Assembly: GCF_000420445.1 (NCBI RefSeq)
Contig: NZ_ATUY01000006.1
Location: 1-64,000 of the forward strand
Source: Actinotignum urinale DSM 15805
GTDB lineage: Bacteria > Actinomycetota > Actinomycetes > Actinomycetales > Actinomycetaceae
DNA length: 64,000 nt
Direction: 5' to 3'
A program made the translations under genes and the position numbers. Under the pieces are notes generated by a model. That model did not search any database, had not been told where the DNA came from, and worked only from the letters and a program-made list of their open reading frames with translations. How positions within the stretch are numbered: position 1 is the stretch's first letter; each line of letters starts with the position of its first letter. This document shows, piece by piece, positions 52,681-62,010 of this stretch.

Positions 52681-53688
52681 GTGTCCGAGCTTGCTTTTCT
52701 TGTTGGGCTCGTTGTCGTTATTGCCCTGGTTTTTGATTTCACCAACGGCTTTCACGACGCCGCCAACGCTATCGCGACATCTGTAGCTACGCGAGCCTTG
52801 ACCCCGGCTGTCGCCCTCGGTATGGCGGCGGTGATGAACTTTATAGGCGCCCTCATGGGGACGGCCGTCGCGGAAACGATTGGGTCAGGAATTGTCCACA
52901 TCGGCGACCTCCCCCCGCTTAAAGGACTCAACCTTGTTCTCGGTGCGCTCATGGGAGCTATCGTGTGGAACCTTATTACCTGGTGGAAGGGTCTGCCTTC
53001 CTCATCCTCGCACGCCCTCATTGGCGCGCTGGCGGGTGCGGGGCTGGCAAGCTCCACCCAGGTTCACTGGGGAGTTATTCTCGACAAAGTCGTTATCCCC
53101 ATGGTTCTCTCCCCCGCCGTAGGGTTCTTCCTCGCCTACATCCTTATGAAAATCGTGCTCATGCTTCTACGCAACGCAACCTATCGCTCCACCATGCACA
53201 GGTTCCGTTACGCACAAACCGTTTCCGCGGCCGCAATGGCCCTCGGGCACGGCTTGCAGGATGCGCAAAAAACAATGGGCGTGATGGTGCTGGCAATGGC
53301 TGCTGGTGGCTACCACGATCTCGGTTCAGGAATTCCCCTGTGGGTAAAGCTCAGCGCTGCGGGCGCAATCTCCGCCGGAACCGCAATGGGCGGTTTCAAA
53401 ATCATGAAAACTCTCGGTTCTGGGATTATTGATCTCGACCCCGCGCGCGGTTTCGTTGCCGAATCCATTGCGGCTAGTGTTTTGTACACCACCGCTTTCG
53501 TGTGGGCCGCCCCGATTTCTACGACGCACACTGTCACCTGCGCCATTATGGGTGTGGGCGCAACCAAACGAAAATCAGCTGTCCGTTGGGGAATCGCAGG
53601 AAATATTGTTACTGCATGGGTGCTTACCCTACCGGCGGCCGCGGCCGTTGCTGGTGTCACAACATGGTTATTACATCTCGTTATCTAG
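52681..53688 (+). CDS. Low-affinity inorganic phosphate transporter (Pit)
   Basis: A 335-residue membrane protein. The N-terminal FDFTNGFHDAANAIATSVATRALTPAVALGMAAVMNFIGAL and the C-terminal FVWAAPISTTHTVTCAIMGVGATKRKSAVRWGIAGNIVTAWVLT are the paired PHO4 signatures, with GFHDAANAIA and the S-x-T-H-T motif. Between them lies TWWKGLPSSSSHALIGALAGAG. Pit carries metal-phosphate with protons at low affinity, so this is the counterpart of the high-affinity pst system nearby. GTG 52681 follows the DUF47 stop by one base (TAAAGTG); it is preferred over an upstream frame that only overlaps DUF47. Confidence 0.95.
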   Translation: MSELAFLVGLVVVIALVFDFTNGFHDAANAIATSVATRALTPAVALGMAAVMNFIGALMGTAVAETIGSGIVHIGDLPPLKGLNLVLGALMGAIVWNLITWWKGLPSSSSHALIGALAGAGLASSTQVHWGVILDKVVIPMVLSPAVGFFLAYILMKIVLMLLRNATYRSTMHRFRYAQTVSAAAMALGHGLQDAQKTMGVMVLAMAAGGYHDLGSGIPLWVKLSAAGAISAGTAMGGFKIMKTLGSGIIDLDPARGFVAESIAASVLYTTAFVWAAPISTTHTVTCAIMGVGATKRKSAVRWGIAGNIVTAWVLTLPAAAAVAGVTTWLLHLVI

Positions 53689-53859
53689 GTTTTCTCGCAC
53701 ACCAGTAACGCACGCGCCCCGGAATATTTCATTATCGTCTCATTTCTCTGGCGCATTCATTGCCACAACACCGTGGCATAGCGTTAACTGCGAATCGTTA
53801 CGACGATATACGACGAAAAGCGACGCTATACGAGATACGTAACGATATACGACGATATG

Positions 53860-53905
53860 CGTGGGGGTCTGGATGTGCACCGCATCCAGACCCCCACGTT
53901 TTTCT
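53860..53905. terminator. Strong bidirectional terminator between pit and pstB
   Basis: CGTGGGGGTCTGGATG (53860-53875) pairs perfectly with CATCCAGACCCCCACG (53883-53898), followed by TTTTTCTC. The genes on both sides converge on it. Just before it, 53798-53860 is an imperfect run of ACGATATACGACGA-type repeats without coding content. Confidence 0.93.
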
Positions 53906-54009
53906 CTACTTGGTTATTATCACAGGCTCACGAAAACCTGCACTAGCCCCCCCTGGTAGGCATTGAAAGAGTACAACGACGAACAAACATCGCACTCTTT
54001 CGTCGTACT

Positions 54010-54795
54010 TTAACCAAAACGACCAGAAACGTAATCTTCGGTTTGCTTATTTGATGGGTTCGAGAAAATCTTTTCCGTGTTATCGAACTCAATGAGCTGA
54101 CCCGGTTTACCTGTTCCTTCAATGTTGAAGAAACCTGTTGTTTCGGAAACGCGAGCGGCCTGCTGCATATTGTGGGTCACGATAACAATCGTGTAGTTAT
54201 TCTTCAATTCCGTCATGAGATCTTCGATGGCGAGGGTGGAAATCGGATCGAGAGCCGAGCACGGTTCGTCCATCAACAGAACTTCGGGCTGCACAGCGAT
54301 AGCGCGAGCAATGCACAAACGTTGCTGCTGACCACCGGAAAGAGAAGAACCGGGGCGACTCAAGCGATCCTTCACTTCGTTCCAGAGGTTAGCGCCACGC
54401 AAAGAACGCTCAACGATTTCATCGGCATCTGACTTCTTGATCTTCTTATTGTTGAGCTTCATGCCCGCCAACACATTATCCGCAATGGACATTGTGGGGA
54501 ACGGGTTGGGGCGCTGGAACACCATACCTACATGCTGGCGAACCGTTACCGGATCAACGCCAGGCCCGTAGATATTTTGGCCGTCGATATAAACTTCACC
54601 TTTAACATGAGCGCCCTGAATGACTTCATGCATACGGTTAAGGGAGCGGAGGAAGGTTGACTTACCGCAACCGGAAGGACCTATAAGTGCCGTCACGGAG
54701 TTCGGTGCAATATCAACATTCACGTTTTTCACTGCGAGAAAATCACCGTAATAAATGTTCTCATTGCGTACTTGAATTCCTTTGTTGGTAGCCAC
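54010..54795 (-). CDS. pstB: Phosphate ABC transporter, ATP-binding subunit
   Basis: The ATPase of the high-affinity phosphate importer. The 261-residue protein shows Walker [10 protein letters not shown] near residue 40, the Q-loop at [11 protein letters not shown] near 93, the signature [17 protein letters not shown] near 155, and Walker [15 protein letters not shown] with the following H-loop [26 protein letters not shown] is typical of PstB. Last gene of pstSCAB, 20 bp after pstA. There is no phoU here. Confidence 0.97.
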   Translation of the reverse strand: MATNKGIQVRNENIYYGDFLAVKNVNVDIAPNSVTALIGPSGCGKSTFLRSLNRMHEVIQGAHVKGEVYIDGQNIYGPGVDPVTVRQHVGMVFQRPNPFPTMSIADNVLAGMKLNNKKIKKSDADEIVERSLRGANLWNEVKDRLSRPGSSLSGGQQQRLCIARAIAVQPEVLLMDEPCSALDPISTLAIEDLMTELKNNYTIVIVTHNMQQAARVSETTGFFNIEGTGKPGQLIEFDNTEKIFSNPSNKQTEDYVSGRFG

Positions 54796-54815
54796 AGCTA
54801 TCCTTTCTTGTGGCC

Positions 54816-55913
54816 TTAACGGCCCTTGGGCGCAAAAATATGCGCAATAATTCGGGCAAACAGATTGAGCAGCAACACCACGACGACGAGAACGAGCGCC
54901 GCGCCCCAGGCGAGTTCCATCTCGCCCTTGCTGAACATGTTGTAAACGAAAACAGGAAGTGTCATTACCTGGCCGTTGAAGATGGTGTAGTTAAATCCAT
55001 CCGGGCTACCGGCAGTAATCATGAGGGGTGCCGATTCACCGATAACGCGCGCAACAGCAATAACGCAACCGGAAACGATGCCCGGAAGGGCTGTTCGCAA
55101 CACGACTTTCACAATCGTTCGGGATTTTGTGACACCCAGTGCATAGGAAGCCTCACGCAACTCGTTGGACACGAGACGCAACATTTCTTCCGTATTTCGA
55201 ATAACCAGCGGCGTCATGAGAACCACAAGGGCTACCGCACCCATGAAACCGTTATAGAAACCAAGGGCAGGAGCCAAAAGAGGCACAATTGCGGCGGCGA
55301 ACAAACCGGCGACGATGGAAGGAATACCCGTCATAATATCGACGAGGAATGTCACGGTTCGCCCGAACCAGCCACCTCTGTTGTATTCGACGAGGTAGAT
55401 TGCGGTAAAGATACCGAGCGGGATCGCAATCAACGCTGTTGTTCCGGTAATGATTAACGTACCTACGATGGCGTGTCCCACACCGGGGATAGCGCCTTTC
55501 ATCGTCATACCTTGTGTGGAGTTGTTGAAGAAACCCCAGGATAGCGTTGACCACGCTTCAACAATAACTGCATAGAGCAAGCTGAAGAGCGGGATAACCG
55601 CCAGCACAAACGCGGAGGTAATTTTGATGGTTGCCATGCGGTCTGCACCGCGACGTGAACCTTCCACAACATATCCCACGATTCGCATAATCAGCATGAA
55701 CAGTAGGACACCGACGATGAGTGGCGCAAAAAGCGATTCACTCTTGAAAACGAAGTGAAACACCAACCAACTCACGAGGAGGCTCGCCACAAGAACAACG
55801 GGTGTTGTATAGGAGGGGAGCGTTCTGCCGGAGCTTGCAAAGATAGAGCCTGAACTTACCTCGGGAACTTGTGCAGTATCCGGGGAGGCTGTAAATGTGA
55901 CGTCGTTACTCAT
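54816..55913 (-). CDS. pstA: Phosphate ABC transporter, permease subunit PstA
   Basis: A 365-residue membrane protein with about six segments in the binding-protein-dependent permease core. Seen: [49 protein letters not shown] (the EAA-loop region), and [51 protein letters not shown]. The last is the PstA-specific E-A-A-x-x-L-G-A-type coupling loop. The 90 N-terminal residues form a longer hydrophilic and membrane extension than in E. coli PstA, as is common in actinobacteria. ATG 55913 follows the pstC stop directly (TAAATG). Third gene of the operon. Confidence 0.95.
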   Translation of the reverse strand: MSNDVTFTASPDTAQVPEVSSGSIFASSGRTLPSYTTPVVLVASLLVSWLVFHFVFKSESLFAPLIVGVLLFMLIMRIVGYVVEGSRRGADRMATIKITSAFVLAVIPLFSLLYAVIVEAWSTLSWGFFNNSTQGMTMKGAIPGVGHAIVGTLIITGTTALIAIPLGIFTAIYLVEYNRGGWFGRTVTFLVDIMTGIPSIVAGLFAAAIVPLLAPALGFYNGFMGAVALVVLMTPLVIRNTEEMLRLVSNELREASYALGVTKSRTIVKVVLRTALPGIVSGCVIAVARVIGESAPLMITAGSPDGFNYTIFNGQVMTLPVFVYNMFSKGEMELAWGAALVLVVVVLLLNLFARIIAHIFAPKGR

Positions 55914-57017
55914 TTATGCATTCGCTCCTGAGAATTCAGCGTACTTAGCGAGTACGCGACGGGCAGCCCAGTTCACAAGGAAGGTGAGGGCGAACAGCAT
56001 GAGGCCGATACCGATAAGGGTTTGGCGCTGTAAGCCGGGATGTGCTTCTGGGAAGTTCAACGCAATTTGGGATGCGATAGTGGAGTGCTGGCCGGGTGCG
56101 AAAATATTGAAATTAATCGCAAGCCCTGGCGAGAGAACCATGAGGAGAGCCATCGTTTCACCAAGCGCTCGTCCAAGCCCAAGCATCGCGGAAGACACAA
56201 TACCTGAACGCCCAATGGGAAGAACTGTCATCTTAATCATTTCCCACCGAGTTGCACCCAAACCGAGCGCCGCTTCTTCAAGAAGTGGCGGGGTTTGAAG
56301 GAATACCTCACGGCAGAGGGATGTAATAATCGGAAGAATCATGATGGCGAGAACGAAACCACCCATGAGGATGTTACGCGCCGGAGGCGTGAATTCCACG
56401 AGAGAGGGTTTTAATGGCCACCAGTCAAAACGTGCTAATCCGTGTTCTTCGCCCATGAAAGGCACATAATCGACCCACCACTGGAGCGGCTTCTTCAATA
56501 CTGAAGAAACCCATTCAAAGATGGGACGCATAATCGGTTCAAGCGTACGAATACCCCACAAACCGAAAACTACCGACGGAATAGCGGCAAGAAGATCAAT
56601 CACATACCCTAGACCCGAAGCGAACTTACGGGAGGCGTAGTGGGAAATAAACAGGGCAATTGCCACTGCAAAAGGAACGGCGATAGCTAGAGCAATGAGG
56701 GAGGAAAGAATCGTACCGAACAATGCAACGCCAGCATACTGCCAGAAGCTCATTCCTTTTGTAAAGCTCACATATCCTTGAATTTCTTGGCTTTGAGCTA
56801 CGAACGCCGGGTATGACTCCAGAAGCAGGAAGAGGAACACTGCGCCGAGGATAACCATAATAAATCCACCAGCAGAGATTGATACCCATTTGAAGATCTT
56901 ATCAGCGCGGCGACGCACGCGCTTACCAGGAGACGCCGGTGTAACAGTTTGTAAGCTTGACGCTTTACTTTCTGTTGCCACAGGCGTCTCCTTAACGTTT
57001 AATTCGTGGTTTGCCAT
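55914..57017 (-). CDS. pstC: Phosphate ABC transporter, permease subunit PstC
   Basis: A 367-residue membrane protein. It shows LFGTILSSLIALAIAVPFAVAIALFISHYASRKFASGLGYVIDLLAAIPSVVFGLWGIRTLEP, a PstC signature, and the coupling loop LLEEAALGLGATRWEMIKMTVLPIGRSGIVSSAMLGLGRALGETMALLMVLSPG near the C-terminus. The N-terminal 40 residues are hydrophilic and Lys/Arg/Ser-rich. It pairs with PstA to form the phosphate channel. The gene ends one base before pstA, and its start follows pstS by three bases. Confidence 0.95.
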   Translation of the reverse strand: MANHELNVKETPVATESKASSLQTVTPASPGKRVRRRADKIFKWVSISAGGFIMVILGAVFLFLLLESYPAFVAQSQEIQGYVSFTKGMSFWQYAGVALFGTILSSLIALAIAVPFAVAIALFISHYASRKFASGLGYVIDLLAAIPSVVFGLWGIRTLEPIMRPIFEWVSSVLKKPLQWWVDYVPFMGEEHGLARFDWWPLKPSLVEFTPPARNILMGGFVLAIMILPIITSLCREVFLQTPPLLEEAALGLGATRWEMIKMTVLPIGRSGIVSSAMLGLGRALGETMALLMVLSPGLAINFNIFAPGQHSTIASQIALNFPEAHPGLQRQTLIGIGLMLFALTFLVNWAARRVLAKYAEFSGANA

Positions 57018-57020
57018 AAG

Positions 57021-58115
57021 TTACTTGATGGTGTCCACTACTTTTTGAGATTCTTCACGGAGCTTATCGGAGATGGGTGCGTTACCGCCGTTTGCCTTGT
57101 GAGCTGCTTCCTGTCCGTCCTTGGAGATGATGTAGGAGAAGAAGTCCTTCACAATTTTGGCGTGGTTGGCATCCTTGTATTCCTGGCAACCGATGAGGTA
57201 GGAAACCATAACAACCGGGTAACCGCCTTCGATGGAGCCGTCACGCTTGAAGTCTTTAGAAAGAAGCGTATCTGTCGCATCCTTGGATGCCGGGGAGTGA
57301 TCAACAATCTTTGCCGCCGCTTCAGCTTCCGGACCGATGAAGGACTTACCAACTCCAACCTTCACAGGTGTGAGCTTCTTAATCTGGGAGAAGTCCGCGT
57401 AGATAATGGAGTTCGGTGTGGATTCTGCAAGGGTAACAACACCGGAGGTCTTTTCTGCAGACTGTGTACCACTGATTGGCCAGGTTTCTTCAGGCTTGTG
57501 CGTCCATACGCTGGGGGCAACAGTCTTGAGATATTCCTGGAAGTTCTTTGTTGTTCCGGACTTTTCAGCGCGGTTAATCGGAATGATCTTTGCGCTGGGG
57601 AGCTTAGCCTTGGGGTTGCTTTCCTTAATTGCCGGATCATCCCACTGGGTAATCTGTCCTGCGAAAATCTTGGCGATGGTTTCGCCGGTGAGGTTAAGTT
57701 CCTTCACACCTTCAATATTCACCGCAATGGCAATAGGAGAAATGTAAACGGGAAGTTCTACTGCCTTTTCCGTCTTGCAAACATTGGCAACCTGCTTCAA
57801 TTCTTCAGCCTTCATCGCGCTATCGCTTCCGGCGTACTGGCTCTTACCTGCCAGGAATTCTGCACGTCCGTTACCGGAACCGTTTGCGGTGTAGTTGATG
57901 GTAATATCCGGGTTGGCGCTCTTGAAGTTATCACGCCATGCCTGCTGAGCATTCTGCTGTGATGAAGCGCCTGAGCCGTCGATGCTTCCCTTTGCTTCAC
58001 TCTTCGGGGCGGCCTTTGTACCACCCGCATCGCTTGCAGATCCACCACATGCGGAGACTACGAGGGAGATTGCTGCGAGGCCTGCTGCGAAAGCGCCAAA
58101 TTTTTTGTTCGTCAC
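57021..58115 (-). CDS. pstS: Phosphate-binding lipoprotein PstS
   Basis: A 364-residue substrate-binding lipoprotein. The signal MTNKKFGAFAAGLAAISLVVSACGG has the lipobox VSAC. Mature motifs: GSIDGSGASSQQNAQQAWRDNF (phosphate site with S-G-A-S), GSGNGRAEFLAGKSQYAGSDSAMK near residue 80, IFAGQITQWDDPAIKESNP near 145 and INRAEKSGTTKNFQEYL near 165 (R and S-G-T phosphate contacts). First gene of pstSCAB. The ATG follows AAAGGAAAT. The upstream region bears 11-nt-spaced repeats that look like a PHO box. Confidence 0.96.
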   Translation of the reverse strand: MTNKKFGAFAAGLAAISLVVSACGGSASDAGGTKAAPKSEAKGSIDGSGASSQQNAQQAWRDNFKSANPDITINYTANGSGNGRAEFLAGKSQYAGSDSAMKAEELKQVANVCKTEKAVELPVYISPIAIAVNIEGVKELNLTGETIAKIFAGQITQWDDPAIKESNPKAKLPSAKIIPINRAEKSGTTKNFQEYLKTVAPSVWTHKPEETWPISGTQSAEKTSGVVTLAESTPNSIIYADFSQIKKLTPVKVGVGKSFIGPEAEAAAKIVDHSPASKDATDTLLSKDFKRDGSIEGGYPVVMVSYLIGCQEYKDANHAKIVKDFFSYIISKDGQEAAHKANGGNAPISDKLREESQKVVDTIK

Positions 58116-58183
58116 GGTGCATTTCCTTTATATCTAGAGAACGCCACTTCCAGCGTTACCTGACGTCAAGGCTATGGGGGCGG

Positions 58184-58227
58184 GGTTACGTGACTTCCCC
58201 TAAAGGGTTAACAACAGGTTAATAGTG
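58184..58227. promoter_or_regulatory. PHO-box-like direct repeats upstream of pstS
   Basis: GGTTACGTGAC (58184), GGTTAACAACA (58206) and GGTTAATAGTG (58217) share GGTTA at positions that fit an exact 11-nt register, with one unit between the first two degenerate. PhoP sites of actinobacteria are direct repeats at 11 nt. Position 70-110 bp before pstS fits an activator site. Confidence 0.55.
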
Positions 58228-58350
58228 CTGTTCTTTATCTCACATGCGTGATTTTTCGTTATTTTCAAAGGATTTTTCAGGGTTTGTGGTGTGCGTTGTT
58301 GCGCATACTTCACGTTTTTCACTACATGCCTTGCGTATTGTGTTGACGTG

Positions 58351-59352
58351 TTAGCGCCGCGCGTACATCACGTGTTCTTCTACAACCTTATAGCTCGCCG
58401 TCCGGTACAGTCCTACTGCCGCCTCGTTGGATGCGTCCACGTAGAGTTTCGCAATTTTATATCGACGACGGACCATGGCATCTTGTGCATATTTCATCAA
58501 TGTTTTCCCTACACCACGGCCTTGAGCGCGCGGATGAACACCAAGCACATATATTTCTATGGTGTCATTTTCGAGGGGTTTCATCCACAAATATGCGAGC
58601 ATTTCCGCGCTGTCGTTTGTGGCGTTCACGTCTGTGGCAGTTTCGCCCGACTCGCCTTCGTCTATCGCGCTCTCGCCTTCTACACTCTCGCCAGCCTCGC
58701 TTTTGCGCATAACGTCGTTGTCGCACACCTTTTTTTCACGCGCCACAAACAGAAGGCTCGAATCAAACCAGGGTTCGGCCATGCGTTGCCGAAAATCTTC
58801 CACGCTCAAATTTCCTTGATCCGGTAAATCCGCAAATGCTTGGGCATTAAGCCTTACAAGATCTTCAAGGTCGCCCTCGTCAAACGCGCGGATAGCCACG
58901 CCCTCAACGCCAGGCGTTTCGCCCGAGTTAACATCCAAACTTTTTTCCATCACATAAAGACGGCGCCCTGGCTCTAACTCTAGATTTGTGGCTAATTTCT
59001 GGGCATACTCTAGGTTTCCATGCGCCCACACACCCTGCGGAACTTCAGGAAGAAGCGTTGTGAGAAGACGTTTCCCAAAGCCACGGTTTCGCGACCTTGG
59101 ACGAACAGCGAGTTCCCCATAACCCCCACGTCCAGCAACTGCCACCCCTATCACCTTGCCTACCCCGCAGGCGTATTCCACCATAATCCAGAGCCGTGTT
59201 CCGGGAGTGTTATGGGAAAGATCAAGCAGGTTCTGTTCATCAAAAGGAGCGAAACCGTCATGTTTTGTGCAGGCTTCAGCCAAGGCAACTATATCGTCGT
59301 ACATCTCAGAACTTACTGAGGTGAGGGGAAGGATGGAAACGTCGGGACTCAT
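58351..59352 (-). CDS. mshD: Mycothiol synthase
   Basis: Acetylates Cys-GlcN-Ins in the last step of mycothiol synthesis. The 333-residue protein has two GNAT domains: N-terminal with GGYGELAVRPRSRNRGFGKRLLTTLLPEVP near residue 80, and C-terminal with EIYVLGVHPRAQGRGVGKTLMKYAQDAMVRRRYKIAKLYVDASNEAAVGLYRTASYKVVEE near 280-325, the acetyl-CoA-binding R-x-x-G-x-G/A and the VDASN-x-x-A-x-x-LY motif. WFDSSLLFVA near residue 205 fits. Residues about 210-255 are an acidic Ser/Glu-rich insert that I do not expect. Start is ATG 59352 or ATG 59358, both with poor ribosome binding sites. MshD strongly supports an actinobacterial host. Confidence 0.92.
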   Translation of the reverse strand: MSPDVSILPLTSVSSEMYDDIVALAEACTKHDGFAPFDEQNLLDLSHNTPGTRLWIMVEYACGVGKVIGVAVAGRGGYGELAVRPRSRNRGFGKRLLTTLLPEVPQGVWAHGNLEYAQKLATNLELEPGRRLYVMEKSLDVNSGETPGVEGVAIRAFDEGDLEDLVRLNAQAFADLPDQGNLSVEDFRQRMAEPWFDSSLLFVAREKKVCDNDVMRKSEAGESVEGESAIDEGESGETATDVNATNDSAEMLAYLWMKPLENDTIEIYVLGVHPRAQGRGVGKTLMKYAQDAMVRRRYKIAKLYVDASNEAAVGLYRTASYKVVEEHVMYARR

Positions 59353-59362
59353 CCACATGGCG

Positions 59363-59995
59363 TTAATTCAATACTCCACGGGCGCTACGTTTCGATGCTT
59401 CGAGCAACTCGCGCGAGGTTTGGAGAAGGGCTTCATCTCGGCGAGTAACAGCCGTTGCTAGGGGGTGATCATCCTCCCCAATCCACTCGGGGCTGACCTG
59501 CCCAATAATATTCAAGATGTGTGCGCTATCGAGAAGAACCTTCGCTACGGGATGCTCGCCCCATTCCCCTGAAAAAATCGAGCCCCAACAGGTATGAAGG
59601 TCCTCAAGAGAATACGTGTCCGCAAGTTTCTCATCCACATTGACCCCGCGAGCCACCAACACTTCGCGTGCACGATTGAATCGCGCGAAGGCATCTTCAG
59701 GGAAACGACGCAACCACTCATAGAAAAGGAATCCCCTCCACAAAGTCCCCGCGAGGGATTCTTCAGGGGAACGCACCCAGCTTTCGGCAATAACATCAAC
59801 GCCTTCCGTGTGAACAAGCTCCACAATGCGCTCGCGTTCCTGCGGGGAACCGGCGAACGGAGAAGGACCCGGGAGGAGTGCCCATGCGGAAAGATTGGCC
59901 AACTCCGCGTTGTAGGCAACATCCTGATCGCCAGGAATTGTTTCCATCAGGTCCTCGCTTAACTGCGCTGGACGTCGAAATTGCGGTGCCATCAT
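59363..59995 (-). CDS. Conserved actinobacterial protein next to mshD, function unknown
   Basis: A soluble, helix-rich 210-residue protein (RRPAQLSEDLMETIPGDQDVAYNAELANLSAWALLPGPSPFAGSPQERERIVELVHTEGVDVIAESWVRSPEESLAGTLWRGFLFYEWLRRFPEDAF). I do not recognise named domains. WLRRFPEDA, ESWVRSPEESLAGTLWRGFLF and the C-terminal REL-x-x-ASKRSARGVLN look like conserved elements rather than random sequence. It ends four bases before mshD and so is likely co-transcribed with it, upstream. The M at residue 2 may be the true start. There is no signal peptide or membrane segment. Confidence 0.75.
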   Translation of the reverse strand: MMAPQFRRPAQLSEDLMETIPGDQDVAYNAELANLSAWALLPGPSPFAGSPQERERIVELVHTEGVDVIAESWVRSPEESLAGTLWRGFLFYEWLRRFPEDAFARFNRAREVLVARGVNVDEKLADTYSLEDLHTCWGSIFSGEWGEHPVAKVLLDSAHILNIIGQVSPEWIGEDDHPLATAVTRRDEALLQTSRELLEASKRSARGVLN

Positions 59996-60073
59996 TCCTC
60001 CTCAATTGTGTTCCTCACAACATATTACGCCATAGGCACCCTTTTTCAGAGATTTCGGGCTAAACTACTTTGC

Positions 60074-60145
60074 GGGCCTCTAGCTCAACGGCAGAGCATC
60101 GGACTTTTAATCCGCTGGTTGTGGGTTCGAATCCCACGGGGCCTA
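60074..60145 (+). tRNA. tRNA-Lys (anticodon UUU)
   Basis: A cloverleaf at 60074-60145: acceptor GGGCCTC pairs with GGGGCCT (two G-U pairs), D arm GCTC/GAGC, anticodon loop CTTTTAA with UUU, T arm GTGGG-TTCGAAT-CCCAC, discriminator A, no encoded CCA. The anticodon stem has one weak closing pair. A terminator follows within ten bases. Confidence 0.92.
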
Positions 60146-60151
60146 CTGGTG

Positions 60152-60197
60152 AAAATCCGCGATTCTTAGCTATAATGCAAAGGACGCGGATTTTTTG
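60152..60197 (+). terminator. Terminator of tRNA-Lys
   Basis: AAAATCCGCG (60152-60161) pairs with CGCGGATTTT (60185-60194), followed by TT and G; the 23-base loop contains a perfect TATAAT (60171-60176). The arrangement stops tRNA transcription and could carry the -10 box of the ABC operon. Confidence 0.7.
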
Positions 60198-60273
60198 TTA
60201 CCCGCGTCATCTTTGAGTTGAGAGCTTGCACCGAACCGCTTTCTCGATATTATTCCACAAGCATTGGAAACAG

Positions 60274-62010
60274 ATGTTATTCAGGCTCCTACGTTCAGTC
60301 ACCCGCACCTTTTGGCCACTGGCGTTAGGCGTTGTCGTGTTCCAAATCGGGCAAACCCTTGCCCAGCTCTACATCCCCACTCTCAACGCACACATTATCG
60401 ATAGAGGTGTCGCCACCGGAAACACCTCCTATATTTGGCGCACCGGCGCTCTCATGCTCGCCCTTTCCATCGCCCAGGCGGTACTCAATATTCTCGGGAT
60501 GATATGCGCAGCTAGCCTCGCCATGCGTACGGGGCGGCACCTGCGCGCACGCCTCTTTGCCCGCGTCACCGACTTCAGTGAAAAAGAAATCTCCCACTTC
60601 ACTCCCGGATCTCTCATTACTCGATGCACAAACGACGTCCAAAACGTCCAACTCATGTTCAGCATGGCGTCAACCGCCTTCATTTCCGCCCCCATTTTGT
60701 GCATTGGCGGAATTATTATGGCGCTCAACCAGCGTGCCGGAATCGGGTGGATTATGGCAGTATCCGTTCCCCTACTCCTTATTATTAGCGGCGGCATTAT
60801 TTCGCGCATGGTTCCCCTCTTCCGCAGCTACCAGGATCGCCTCGACGCAGTTAACCGCATTTTCCACGAACAACTCACCGGCATCCGTGTCCTTCGCGCT
60901 TTTGTCCGAGAAGATACGGAACGCGCCCGCTTCAGTCAAGCAAATCGCGATATTACATCGGTTTCCTTCAAAGTTGGGCAACTCTTCGTCATGATTTTCC
61001 CGCTTGTTATCGTTGTCCTCAACATCACCGTCGTCGGCGTGTACTGGTTTGGCGCCTTCCAGATCGAGGCGGGCACAACAAATATAGGTACCCTCATTGC
61101 CTATATGACCTACCTCATGATGATTCTGTCCGGCATTATCCAAATGAGTTTCGTCTCCTTACTCCTCCCCCGCTCCTCAGTTTCTGCCGAGCGCATCGGA
61201 GAAGTTCTTGATACGACGACGAGTATCAGCGCCCCAACCTCCCCAAAAACTCAGCTTTTGCGGCGTGGCGAAGTGGAATTCAAGGACGTCATCTACTCGT
61301 ACCCAGGGGCACAGTCCCCGGTGATTAGCGATTTTTCACTCCGCGTTGCTCCCGGCACGACCCTTGCGATTCTCGGGGCAACAGGTTCAGGAAAAAGCAC
61401 ACTCATTCATATGATTACGCGCTTGATTGACGCAACCGAAGGAAGCGTATCCGTTGGTGGTGTTGACGTGCGAGAACTTGACCCCGAAGTCCTTTCCGCC
61501 ACCATCGGTTTTGTCCCCCAACAGTCCTATCTTTTCGCAGGAACCGTGCGAAGCAATCTTCTTTTTGGACGCAAGGACGCAAGCGACGAAGAGATGTGGG
61601 AGGCGCTACGAATCGCACAAGCCGAAGATTTTGTGCGCGAAATGGAAGGCGGGCTGGACGCGCCGATTTCTCAGGGCGGAACGAATGTTTCTGGCGGTCA
61701 ACGCCAACGCCTATCGATTGCTCGCGCCATTATCCACCAGCCCGATATTTTCCTTTTCGACGATTCCTTCTCCGCCTTGGACACCGAAACTGAGGCGCGG
61801 TTACGTGAGGGTTTGGCCGGGCATGCGCCTGGAGCGTCGAAAATCGTCGTCGCATCTCGTGCTTCAACTGTTCGGGAGGCCGATCACATTATTGTTGTGG
61901 AATCCGGGCGTATTGTGGGCGAAGGTCGGCACGCGACGCTCATGGAGACCTGCCCGGAATACCGCGATATTGTTGATTCCCAGTTGGGGGTGGATGCATC
62001 ATGTCGATGA
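60274..62010 (+). CDS. ABC exporter half-transporter, heterodimer partner 1
   Basis: A 578-residue fusion of six membrane helices and an ATPase domain. Membrane part: TFWPLALGVVVFQIGQTLAQLYIP and later segments, with TGIRVLRAFVREDTERARF as coupling helix. ATPase part: Walker A LGATGSGKSTLIHMI near residue 383, Q-loop FVPQQSYLFAG near 425, signature NVSGGQRQRLSIARAII near 485 and FLFDDSFSALDT (Walker B, here D-D-S instead of D-E-P). The Asp in place of the catalytic Glu suggests a degenerate ATPase site, as in asymmetric heterodimers. ATG 60274 with GGAAAC upstream is preferred over a TTG at 60226. It overlaps the next gene by ten bases. Confidence 0.88.
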   Translation: MLFRLLRSVTRTFWPLALGVVVFQIGQTLAQLYIPTLNAHIIDRGVATGNTSYIWRTGALMLALSIAQAVLNILGMICAASLAMRTGRHLRARLFARVTDFSEKEISHFTPGSLITRCTNDVQNVQLMFSMASTAFISAPILCIGGIIMALNQRAGIGWIMAVSVPLLLIISGGIISRMVPLFRSYQDRLDAVNRIFHEQLTGIRVLRAFVREDTERARFSQANRDITSVSFKVGQLFVMIFPLVIVVLNITVVGVYWFGAFQIEAGTTNIGTLIAYMTYLMMILSGIIQMSFVSLLLPRSSVSAERIGEVLDTTTSISAPTSPKTQLLRRGEVEFKDVIYSYPGAQSPVISDFSLRVAPGTTLAILGATGSGKSTLIHMITRLIDATEGSVSVGGVDVRELDPEVLSATIGFVPQQSYLFAGTVRSNLLFGRKDASDEEMWEALRIAQAEDFVREMEGGLDAPISQGGTNVSGGQRQRLSIARAIIHQPDIFLFDDSFSALDTETEARLREGLAGHAPGASKIVVASRASTVREADHIIVVESGRIVGEGRHATLMETCPEYRDIVDSQLGVDASCR

